64,000 nucleotides of DNA, taken from positions 48,809-112,808 of the forward strand of contig DAHXNE010000043.1 in NCBI GenBank assembly GCA_027366635.1. Reading direction: 5' to 3'. Source of the DNA: Gammaproteobacteria bacterium. GTDB lineage: Bacteria; Pseudomonadota; Gammaproteobacteria; Steroidobacterales; Steroidobacteraceae. Positions 53,464 to 60,984 of this stretch are shown here, piece after piece. The translations under genes were made by a program, and so were the position numbers. How positions within the stretch are numbered: position 1 is the stretch's first letter; every line of letters begins with the position of its first letter. The notes below the pieces were generated by a model. The model saw only the letters and a list, made by a program, of their open reading frames with translations, was not told the DNA's origin and searched no databases.

Positions 53464-53841
53464 TCATGGGCGGTGCTTCGGGACCGGGCGCTTCGGAATT
53501 CTTCCCAGGTAGGCCAATCCCTCCTCGAGATCGAGGGCGGTGGGCACCCCCTCCAGACTGAGTCCGAGCTGCACCATTGCAAACGCGACTTCAGGTTGTA
53601 TTCCGACGATGACGGTATCGGCGCCCCGCAGCCGTATCATGTGGGCCATGTCGCGCAGCGTGCGCACGGAAAAGGAGTCCATCACGTCGAGCCCGGTCAC
53701 GTCCAGGATCACGCCTTTGGAGCGGAAGTTGCCGACCTGCTGGACGAGTTTGTCCCGCAGATTCAGCAGATCCCGGTCGGTCAGCACCGCCTGGATCGAG
53801 GCGATGAGATAGTCCCGCTGCTTTAATATCGGAACATCCAT
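53464..53841 (-). CDS. rsbS: Stressosome scaffold protein RsbS
   Basis: The 125-residue STAS protein forms the stressosome core with RsbR. The phosphorylation site region is DVTGLDVMDSFSV, with the Ser corresponding to Ser59 of Bacillus subtilis RsbS. VGIQPEVAFAMVQLG is the second conserved loop. The gene lies between rsbR and rsbT as in canonical operons. Confidence 0.92.
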   Translation of the reverse strand: MDVPILKQRDYLIASIQAVLTDRDLLNLRDKLVQQVGNFRSKGVILDVTGLDVMDSFSVRTLRDMAHMIRLRGADTVIVGIQPEVAFAMVQLGLSLEGVPTALDLEEGLAYLGRIPKRPVPKHRP

Positions 53842-53883
53842 TCGGGGGGCCCTCGCTAGAGGTCAAACGGCTGCGCTGAGCGG

Positions 53884-54780
53884 CTACGGATCGGACTGCA
53901 GGGAGATCGGCACCACTTTGTAGCCTAGCAGTTTCTCCGCCACCTCGATACCGCCTTGCAGGTCGCCCACGGTCGCCATCTTGCCTAGATCGACCGCGAT
54001 GGTCACGAGAGTTTGCGCCAGCTCGGGTGAGAGGCCCGTAACGATGACTTCGGCGCCCACGAGGCGGGCGGCCTCGACCGTTTGCACGAGGTGGTTGGCG
54101 ACCGCCGCATCGACGGTCGGCACGCCCGTCAGATCCATGACAACCACTCTGGCACGGTTGACGCGAATACCGCGCAGGAGCTGCTCGGTGAGCTGCCGGG
54201 AGCGCTGCGGGTCGATGATGCCGATGATCGGTAGAATCAACAGGCGCTCGCGAACCGGCAGCACCGGCGTCGATAACTCGCGAATGGCTTCCTGCTGCTG
54301 GCGGATGATTCTCTCGCGCTCCTGCACGAAGCCCACCGCCACCGTGTTGGCGATGCGGTTGGCGGCCGGCTCATAGGCATCCAGCACCCGGGTCAGAACC
54401 TGCTGATTCGCGCCGTACTTGGCGAATAGCGAGCGGGCCAGGACGTCGCGCAACAGCAGCACGATGCCGACGACTTCGAAGGTCTCGACACCGCGGGGAA
54501 TGATGCGCTCGGACAGGTCGCGCGCGTATGCCTCGAGGGCCTCGATGGATCCGGTCTCGAGTGCACCCAGGTAATTGTCGTAGACGGCGCTGCATTCGGC
54601 GAGGATCTCGTCGTTGGTCATCGCGGTCAGGAACTTGGCGCCCATGATGCGCCGCGCCCATTCCTCGCGCAGTTGCGTGCGATTCTGGCGCAAGTGGGCC
54701 ACGAGTTCGCGCAGTACCTCGAGGTATGAGGCATCGGAGCTTGGCTCGAGGTTGTGCGGTAGACTGGGTCTGTCGGTCAT
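53884..54780 (-). CDS. rsbR: Stressosome sensor protein RsbR
   Basis: The 298-residue product has an N-terminal four-helix RsbRD-type (non-haem globin-like) sensor domain (about 20-160: LREEWARRIMGAKFL, VYDNYLGALETG) and a C-terminal STAS domain. At the first phosphosite, VDT in Bacillus RsbRA, this protein has VDAAVANHL. The second site, in LAQTLV, keeps its Thr. It is the only RsbR-like gene in the cluster. The ATG at 54780 has GGGAG upstream, and the operon promoter must lie in 54781-54975. Confidence 0.9.
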   Translation of the reverse strand: MTDRPSLPHNLEPSSDASYLEVLRELVAHLRQNRTQLREEWARRIMGAKFLTAMTNDEILAECSAVYDNYLGALETGSIEALEAYARDLSERIIPRGVETFEVVGIVLLLRDVLARSLFAKYGANQQVLTRVLDAYEPAANRIANTVAVGFVQERERIIRQQQEAIRELSTPVLPVRERLLILPIIGIIDPQRSRQLTEQLLRGIRVNRARVVVMDLTGVPTVDAAVANHLVQTVEAARLVGAEVIVTGLSPELAQTLVTIAVDLGKMATVGDLQGGIEVAEKLLGYKVVPISLQSDP

Positions 54781-54904
54781 TGCGTGCTCCCGGATGGACT
54801 GTGCTGACGGCGGTTCTGCGCCAACCCGTTGTATAGAGGGGGCCGTAGCCCTCAAGCCAGTCGTGGGTGCGGACCTTAACGGGAAAGTACCGGACTAGGT
54901 ATGA

Positions 54905-54950
54905 GGTGATCACCCGAATTTGGGGGGGAGCAAATACCCTGATTGCGGGT
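54905..54950. promoter_or_regulatory. Symmetric motifs upstream of the stressosome operon
   Basis: The 195 bases between rsbR and the next gene hold GGTGATCACC, a perfect ten-base palindrome (54905-54914), and ACCC-N7-GGGT (54936-54950), which contains the octamer AAATACCC (54932-54939). The same octamer occurs upstream of two other genes in this region. Possible operator sites; no promoter hexamers were assigned. Confidence 0.35.
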
Positions 54951-54975
54951 GCGCCGCGGTAAAGCGCTGGCGCGC

Positions 54976-55854
54976 TCAGGTGTGGGGGTCACGGGAATCG
55001 GGCTGAACGCCCGTTTCCGTGCTCAACCATTCCGGAACGATGTCGAAGCGGAATCCGACGTTACGGACCGTGATGATGCGCTTCCCCGAGCTGCCGAGCT
55101 TGCCGCGGAGGCGTCCGACGTGCACGTCGATCGTGCGCGTGACCAGGCCGTGTACGGCGGTATGCGGGGAGATCCGCCGTAGCAGTGCGTCGCGCGTGAG
55201 CGCACGCCCGTGGGCTTCGAGCAGCGCCTGCAGCAATCGGAACTCCATTTTGGTCAGTTCCACGCGCTGTCCGTCGAGCCGTACGATCCAGCGGTCGAGA
55301 TCCATGTGTATGGGGCCGGCGCGCAGTTGACCTTTGAGCGCAGAGCGGCGCAATCGTCGGCGCAGGGCTCTGATTCGTGCGACCAGCTCGTTGGGGTTCA
55401 GCGGGCGGGCGAGGCAATCGTCGGCGCCGGCATCGAGTGCCGCGATGCGCTCGGCAGGTTGTGCGCTGGCGGCGATCATGACGATGGCGAGGTCGGCGGT
55501 GGCGCGCTCGTGCCGCAATTGGCTGCACAGCGCAAGACCGCCGGGCGGTGGGCCCGCTGCATCGAGCACCACAAGGTCAGGTTGGACACCGCCGAGGCGG
55601 CGCGCGAGCTCGAGCGGATCGGCGCACACGGCCACGGTGAAATCAACGGCGGCCAGGGCGCTCTGGAGTGCGCGGGTGAGCGCGGCATCATCGCTGCTGA
55701 TCAGGGCGGGGAGTTTCACTGTTGGCGGTTCGCTGCGCTTCACCGGCACATCGGGCGGCCGCGGCGGCTCTCTCGCAACCGCCGCGGCCGGTGCCGGCGA
55801 CGGCTCGGTTACTGTAGTGCGCGACCCGAGGTACACACTAGCCGGCAATCTCAC
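54976..55854 (-). CDS. OmpR-like response regulator with degenerate receiver
   Basis: The 292-residue product has a Pro/Ala-rich N-terminus of about 48 residues, a receiver domain and an OmpR-type winged helix (VELTKMEFRLLQALLEAHG, TIDVHVGRLRGKL, TVRNVGFRF). The receiver keeps the acidic pair (SSDDAAL) and phospho-Asp (VVLDAAG). The switch Thr is replaced by Ala (VMIAASA) and the conserved Lys by Arg (LARPLNPNE), so normal phosphorylation signalling is doubtful. The GTG at 55854 is one start option; the GTG before KLPALISSDD would remove the Pro-rich part. No kinase gene is adjacent. Confidence 0.82.
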   Translation of the reverse strand: MRLPASVYLGSRTTVTEPSPAPAAAVAREPPRPPDVPVKRSEPPTVKLPALISSDDAALTRALQSALAAVDFTVAVCADPLELARRLGGVQPDLVVLDAAGPPPGGLALCSQLRHERATADLAIVMIAASAQPAERIAALDAGADDCLARPLNPNELVARIRALRRRLRRSALKGQLRAGPIHMDLDRWIVRLDGQRVELTKMEFRLLQALLEAHGRALTRDALLRRISPHTAVHGLVTRTIDVHVGRLRGKLGSSGKRIITVRNVGFRFDIVPEWLSTETGVQPDSRDPHT

Positions 55855-55980
55855 GCGCGCGAACCGGGTATTTCCCCCTGGTGCGCCGGTCGCGGCCGGC
55901 GGCGCGAGCCGGTTCGGTGCCGCAGCGCAACGGTATTCGGGGGGCGCTGCGCCTCGGCGTCGGGCGCGACCGCGCCGCGG

Positions 55981-56017
55981 AAAAAGAAGCCTCGATCCCA
56001 GGTGAGGAATCGAGGCT
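55981..56017 (-). terminator. Rho-independent terminator of the cNMP-binding/rhodanese gene
   Basis: On the minus strand AGCCTCGAT (56017-56009) pairs with ATCGAGGCT (55996-55988) around a 12-base loop and is followed by TCTTTTT. It lies about 250 bases downstream of the cNMP-binding/rhodanese gene. The rest of the 408-base region 55855-56262 shows no gene. Confidence 0.7.
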
Positions 56018-56262
56018 CAGAGTCGCGACGCCGAGTCAGGTGAACTGCGGCTCGACGCCTTACGCCAAGGGGGAGATGCCTTGGCCGTGTTGAGCGCGCG
56101 GGGGGAAGCGTGCGCACACCACGCGGTAAGGCTAACGGGAGGGATCGTGACGCACAATGGGGGATTCACCGCGTATGTCGCGGGAATTGTGCCGAGCCGG
56201 TTGTCCCGCGGGTGATGCGTTCGAGCGAGCCGATGCCGCGGTTGGCTGCGGCCGCCGATCCG

Positions 56263-57396
56263 TCAGGCGCTGCGGCGCAGCGCCTGGGGAGTATGGCTGA
56301 GACCGCCGGTGAGCACGTATGCGTCGAATCCGCGCTCGACCAGGATGAATGCCGCGGCGGCGCTGCGCCGGGCGGTGTCGCAGACGACCACGTACGGCAC
56401 GTTGCGATCGAGCGCGGCGAGCTTCAGGCGGATGAAGTACAGCGGGATGTTGATCGAGCCGGCGATCGCGAGTGTCTGAAATTCGCGCGGCATGCGCACA
56501 TCGAGCCATTGGCCGCCGTGCTTGATGATCTCCTGGGCGCGCTCGAAGGATACCCACTGCAGCAGCGGTTCGTTCATCAGCTCGCGAAAGTCCTCCTTGC
56601 CGAGGCGCATCAGAACACCATCGGTGAGCATGCTCACCGTGGCGTTGCGCTTGACACCGGCAATCAGCGCCTCCTCACCGAACGTGTCGGCGACGCCGAG
56701 CTCGGCGAGCTTCAGGCCGGTACGGTTCAGCGGTGTCTCGCGGGTCACCAGGCAGGTGCCGCTGACGATGACGTAAAAGTAATCGCCTTCCTGGCCTTGG
56801 CGGATGACCGTCTCTCCGGCCTTGTACGGCACGCGCTCGAGGCGCTGGAAGATCGCCTGCAGGTTGGCCGGCGGGATGCGGTGAAAGGACTTGGTCTTCA
56901 GCAGGATCGTCATCCAATCATCGCCAGTCTGGACATCGAAGTGCTGCTGCAGCTCGGCGACCTCGTACGTTCCGGTCTGGTCCCAGGTCAGCGCGACATC
57001 GAGCAGATCGCTTTCGATGGAGACGTATTCGATGTCATCGAGTGCCCGCGCCGAGGCGCGACGGGGGCTGTCAGGGCACAGCGCGGTCGCGGCCTCGGGC
57101 GTGCCGCCGGCGAGGGTGGCGAGGGTGCGTCCGTTTCCCTGGATCTCCACGCGCCCCGAGACCAGCCATATTGTCCGGCCGTCGGTGTCTCCTTCCTTGA
57201 ACAGCAGCCGTCCGGCCGGCAGGCTCTGCAGCGTCACCTTTTTGGCCAGCGCGGCCAGATTGTCACGCTTCAGACCCTCCAGGGGCATGAACCGCCGGAG
57301 TAGCTGAATGCTGACAGGGTGCTCATCGAGCATGTCGATGTCCCGGATCACAGGGTGCACTTCCTCCGTAGCAGTGGCGCGGCTCGCCGATGCCAT
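56263..57396 (-). CDS. Double cyclic nucleotide-binding domain fused to rhodanese
   Basis: The 377-residue product has two cNMP-binding folds (about 30-130 and 160-275; the second has GETVIRQGQEGDYFYVIVSG and DTFGEEALIAG) and a C-terminal rhodanese domain (WLDVRMPREFQ). The rhodanese loop CDTARRS keeps the catalytic Cys. No DNA-binding or kinase domain is present. It may sense a nucleotide and modify a sulfur carrier or act through protein contacts. The first cNMP domain is weakly conserved. Single-gene unit with its own terminator. Confidence 0.85.
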   Translation of the reverse strand: MASASRATATEEVHPVIRDIDMLDEHPVSIQLLRRFMPLEGLKRDNLAALAKKVTLQSLPAGRLLFKEGDTDGRTIWLVSGRVEIQGNGRTLATLAGGTPEAATALCPDSPRRASARALDDIEYVSIESDLLDVALTWDQTGTYEVAELQQHFDVQTGDDWMTILLKTKSFHRIPPANLQAIFQRLERVPYKAGETVIRQGQEGDYFYVIVSGTCLVTRETPLNRTGLKLAELGVADTFGEEALIAGVKRNATVSMLTDGVLMRLGKEDFRELMNEPLLQWVSFERAQEIIKHGGQWLDVRMPREFQTLAIAGSINIPLYFIRLKLAALDRNVPYVVVCDTARRSAAAAFILVERGFDAYVLTGGLSHTPQALRRSA

Positions 57397-57463
57397 CGCA
57401 TCCTAATGTGCCGGGGCCGAAGATGACTTGGGCATCGGTCACGATTTTGGTTGGCGCGCGCAC

Positions 57464-59533
57464 TCAGGACCCGGTGGTGTGAGCTAGAGCCTGGCCATTA
57501 TGGCTCAACAAGCCCCAACCGGGATCGGGTCGAAAGCGCGTGCCATAGCGTTCCGCAAGCGCCCGCAGCCGCTCGAGGGTGGCTGCGACGCCGCGCCGGC
57601 GAGCATAGCAGAGGGGGCCGCCCCGAAACGGGGCGAAACCCGCGCCGAAGACGAGTGCCGCGTCGATCAAATCGGCATCCGCGGCGATGCCCTCGCGCAG
57701 GCAGGCGACGCACTCGTTGACCAGAGCCAGAATCAGCCGGTCGGTGAGATCCTCGGGGGCGGAGCCGCTGTGCGGCGGCTTGACGGGCTTGCCATCGCGC
57801 CAGACATAAAAGCCTTCGCCGCACTTGCGGCCGAGCCTGCCCCTGTCGATGCGCTCGCGCAGCAGGCCCAGATCCGGTGCGGGGCGCCCGAGCGACTGGG
57901 CGACGATCGTGCCGACATGCCCGGCCACATCCAGCCCGACGATATCGGCCAGCTCCACCGGTCCCATGGGCATGCCGAACCGCACTGCCACGGCATCGAT
58001 GGCGGCGAACGGCACGCCTTCCTGCGCCGCGTGCAGTGCTTCTTGCAGGTAAGGCATGAGGATGCGATTGACCACGAATCCCGGTGCGCTGCGACACGGC
58101 AGCGGCAGCTTGTCGAGCTTGCGGGCCAGCGCGCCCGCGCTCTGCAGCGCCGGGGCGCCGCTGGCCGGACCCTGGACGACTTCCACCAGAGGCATCCGCG
58201 CGACCGGATTAAAGAAGTGCAAGCCGACCAGCTGCTGCGGACGCGCCAGCCCTTCGGCGAGCCGCCCGATGTCGATGCTCGAGGTATTCGTCGCCAGCAG
58301 CGCCCCGGGTTTCATGCGAGGCTCGAGCGCTTCGAGCAGTGCGCGCTTGGCGTCGAGGTTCTCGGAGATTGCCTCGATGAGCACGTCCGCGTCCTGCACG
58401 CCCTTACCGTCGACATCGGATTGCAGCCGCTCCTGCGCGGCCGCGGCCTGTTCCGGGTCGCGCAGCCGCCTGGCGAACAGCTCCCGCGCCCGCGCCAGTG
58501 CCGGCTCGATCAGTGCCGCCTCCCGGTCCTGCAGCGTCACGCGGCAGCCGCGCAGCGCCGCCCACGCGGCGATATCTCCGCCCATGACTCCGGCACCGAC
58601 CACGTGCACCCGCTCGAGCGCACTGGGGCTCTTGCCGGCTAAGGACTTGAGCCGATCCTGCAGCAAAAACACACGGATGAGGTTACGAGCCGTCTCGGTG
58701 GTGAACAGCTGTGCGATCGAGCGGGCCTCGGCTTCGAAGGCCGCCGCACCGCGTGCCCCGAAGCGGCTCCACAGCTCGATGATGGCGTAAGGGGCGGGGT
58801 AATGTGCCTGCGGCGCTTGCTTGGCGACCTGTGCGAGCAGCGCGCGCCGTACCCAGGGGCGTGCGAGTGCGGTCCCGAGCAGGCGCTGGCTCCACGGGGG
58901 CCGATGCGGTGCCGGCGGATGCCGGATGAGCGCGCGGGCCGTATCGCGCAGCGCGCTCGCTTCGACCAGCCGATCGACGAGGCCGACGCGAAGCGCCTCC
59001 TCGGCGCGCATCGGCTTGCCGGTGAGCATCAGCCGCATCGCGGGGCGAACCCCGATCCGCTGAACCGCGCGAACCGTGCCGCCGAAGCCCGGATGGATGC
59101 CCAGCCGGACCTCCGGCAGCCCCAGAGTGAGCTGCGCGCCACCGACGGCAATGCGATAGCGGCAGGCGAGCGCAAGCTCGAGTCCGCCGCCGAGCGCGAA
59201 GCCGTGCAGTGCGGCCACCGTGGGGCACGCAAGAGCGGCCAGGCGATCAAGAACCGCCTGGCCGGCATGGATGAGCCGGTAGCCGTCCGCGGCAGCGGTG
59301 ATGTGAGTGAATTCCTTGATGTCCGCTCCGGCGATAAATCCGGCTTTTTTCGCCGACAGCACCACCACGCCGGCGGGACGCAGGCCGTCGATCGCCTCGA
59401 GATGCGCATCGAGCTCGCGCAGCACTTCGCCGGAGAGCACGTTGGTTGCAGCGTCGGCCTTGTCGGCCCACAGCCAGACGATGCCCTCGGCATCGTGCTC
59501 GATCCGCCAATGGGTCCCGGATTCAGCGCTCAT
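57464..59533 (-). CDS. fadJ: 3-hydroxyacyl-CoA dehydrogenase/enoyl-CoA hydratase (FadJ/FadB-like)
   Basis: This is a bifunctional beta-oxidation enzyme of 689 residues. The hydratase part (1-190) has GADIKEF, GGGLELALACRYRIA with the first Glu, and GLPEVRLGIHPGFGG with the second. The NAD-dependent dehydrogenase part starts at VHVVGAGVMGGDIA (about 306), with the catalytic His in LHFFNPVARMPLVEVV. A C-terminal 3HCDH domain follows. The thiolase partner (fadA/fadI) is not adjacent. The ATG has GGGGAG five bases upstream. FadJ and FadB cannot be told apart by sequence alone. Confidence 0.87.
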   Translation of the reverse strand: MSAESGTHWRIEHDAEGIVWLWADKADAATNVLSGEVLRELDAHLEAIDGLRPAGVVVLSAKKAGFIAGADIKEFTHITAAADGYRLIHAGQAVLDRLAALACPTVAALHGFALGGGLELALACRYRIAVGGAQLTLGLPEVRLGIHPGFGGTVRAVQRIGVRPAMRLMLTGKPMRAEEALRVGLVDRLVEASALRDTARALIRHPPAPHRPPWSQRLLGTALARPWVRRALLAQVAKQAPQAHYPAPYAIIELWSRFGARGAAAFEAEARSIAQLFTTETARNLIRVFLLQDRLKSLAGKSPSALERVHVVGAGVMGGDIAAWAALRGCRVTLQDREAALIEPALARARELFARRLRDPEQAAAAQERLQSDVDGKGVQDADVLIEAISENLDAKRALLEALEPRMKPGALLATNTSSIDIGRLAEGLARPQQLVGLHFFNPVARMPLVEVVQGPASGAPALQSAGALARKLDKLPLPCRSAPGFVVNRILMPYLQEALHAAQEGVPFAAIDAVAVRFGMPMGPVELADIVGLDVAGHVGTIVAQSLGRPAPDLGLLRERIDRGRLGRKCGEGFYVWRDGKPVKPPHSGSAPEDLTDRLILALVNECVACLREGIAADADLIDAALVFGAGFAPFRGGPLCYARRRGVAATLERLRALAERYGTRFRPDPGWGLLSHNGQALAHTTGS

Positions 59534-59566
59534 TTCGGCTCCCCCTGAGTGCGCGTCCCGGCGTCG

Positions 59567-60331
59567 CTAGGTAAGCGCGTCGAGCGTCGTCTCGGACCGC
59601 CGCACCTGGAAATCGCATACCAGCGGGCGGTGATCGGAGAAACGCACGTCGGGAACTTGGAAGTCGCTCACTTCGATCTGCTCGCTGACCAGAATGAAAT
59701 CGAGCTCGATGCGCGGCGCGCGCGCCGGAAAGGAGGCAAGGCCGGCGGAATTCGCGCTGCGCAACCCGGCGGCGCGCGTGAACAGGTAAATCTCGTGCGT
59801 ACCCCAGAAGGTGTTGAAATCGCCGGCGACGATCACCGGCTTGCGGCGTGTCATGAGCAGATCGTGCAGCGAGCGCAGCTGATACTGCCGATGACGGAAT
59901 TTCAGCGACAAATGCACCAGAAATATGCACACGTCATCGAGTTCCAGTTCTATGATCAGCCGCTTGATGCCGGTGTCGAAATAGTGAAAGCGCTGCCGGT
60001 GCACATGCGGCGCCGACAGCAGCGCATTGCCTTGCTTGCGCACGATCGGCAGCAGCGTGTTGAGCGAGGAGACGCCGTACTTGCACTGAAACGCGGAGTA
60101 GTGGCCGATCTCGGCGGCGATGTGCTCGGCCTGATCGAGCATGCCGGTACGAACCGAGCCGCTGTCCACCTCGATCAGTCCGACCAGGTCGGCCTGTTCC
60201 TCGCGCAGGAAGCGCGTGATGCCGGTGAGCACTCGGGGATTGCTGCGCAGATAGCCGGCCCCAGGCACCGGCAGGTGAAATGCCGGACCGGTGCCGGTGG
60301 CGTAGCGGATGTTGTAGACGACCAAGCGCAA
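59567..60331 (-). CDS. Endonuclease/exonuclease/phosphatase family protein
   Basis: This is a metal-dependent EEP-fold hydrolase of about 254 residues. It has VVYNIRYA at the N-terminus, the catalytic Glu in VGLIEVD, HLSLKFRHRQ, GDFNTFWGTHE and the terminal FSDHRPLVCDF. These are the family's Asn, Glu, Asp-x-Asn and Ser-Asp-His motifs. The substrate may be DNA, phosphoinositide-like lipids or a nucleotide. No signal peptide. The start is uncertain. A TTG at 60331 just before RLVVYN fits the family; an upstream TTG at 60442 would add 37 residues that look non-coding. Confidence 0.82.
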   Translation of the reverse strand: MRLVVYNIRYATGTGPAFHLPVPGAGYLRSNPRVLTGITRFLREEQADLVGLIEVDSGSVRTGMLDQAEHIAAEIGHYSAFQCKYGVSSLNTLLPIVRKQGNALLSAPHVHRQRFHYFDTGIKRLIIELELDDVCIFLVHLSLKFRHRQYQLRSLHDLLMTRRKPVIVAGDFNTFWGTHEIYLFTRAAGLRSANSAGLASFPARAPRIELDFILVSEQIEVSDFQVPDVRFSDHRPLVCDFQVRRSETTLDALT

Positions 60332-60464
60332 GGGCAATCCGGCGCGGCGCGCGAAAGTGCCGATTGTATGCAATTGCGCCGCCGGCCGCAGCCGGGACAG
60401 ACCACACTTCGCAGCGCGATCGGGTTGTGAGACACTGTCCAAAGGCTATCGAGAATCAGAACGC

Positions 60465-60917
60465 ATGTCGCAGGCCAATCCCATTCGCCTGTTCGTCACC
60501 CATCTCTGGGAGCCCGCCGACGACTATCTGCGGGTTTTCGAGTATCTGGAGAGTTCGCGGAATTTCTTCTACAAGAACTTCGGCGCGCCGGACCGGCGTC
60601 CCGCGGGCGACCGGGAGGCGCAGAAGCAGGAGCTGCGCGCCCAGATCAGCCCGGTGGAAGTGGTGGTGGCGCTCTCGAGCCTCTACGCGCAGGACCAGGA
60701 CCTGCTCACCTTCGAGCTCCTTTACACCCAGGCCAGTCAGAAGCCGGTGGTGCTGCTGAAGCCCTTCGGGAGCGGTACGGGGGTCCCCAAAGCGCTGCTC
60801 GACCTCGCCGACGAGGTGGTCGACTGGGACGAGCGTGCCCTGGTGGACGCCATCCGCCGCCAGGCGCGCCATGAGGACACGACGCGCTGGGACACGATCG
60901 AATTCAAGCTCGACTGA
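60465..60917 (+). CDS. Stand-alone TIR-like (MTH538/ThsB-type) protein
   Basis: The 150-residue product is a single flavodoxin-like domain. It runs IRLFVTHLWEPADDYLRVF (strand 1 and the following loop), RNFFYKNFG, VEVVVALSSLYAQDQDLLTFELLY (with a Glu at the place of the TIR catalytic Glu), KPVVLLKPFG and EVVDWDERALVDAI. This order matches TIR-like MTH538/Thoeris-type domains, which are NAD-consuming or signalling proteins. No partner effector is adjacent. Flanked by convergent and divergent metabolic genes, with a hairpin terminator after the stop. Confidence 0.7.
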   Translation: MSQANPIRLFVTHLWEPADDYLRVFEYLESSRNFFYKNFGAPDRRPAGDREAQKQELRAQISPVEVVVALSSLYAQDQDLLTFELLYTQASQKPVVLLKPFGSGTGVPKALLDLADEVVDWDERALVDAIRRQARHEDTTRWDTIEFKLD

Positions 60918-60923
60918 GCCTAG

Positions 60924-60955
60924 CCCTGGTGCCCGTGAGGGCGCGGGCACCAGGG
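60924..60955. terminator. Bidirectional hairpin between TIR-like and TonB receptor genes
   Basis: CCCTGGTGCCCG (60924-60935) pairs perfectly with CGGGCACCAGGG (60944-60955) around an eight-base loop, seven bases after the TIR-like stop and 30 before the receptor stop. No T-run follows on either side. Between convergent genes a structure of this strength very likely ends transcription or protects both 3' ends. Confidence 0.55.
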
Positions 60956-60984
60956 GAAGCGGCCCCGAGGGGGGGCGGGGTCTG

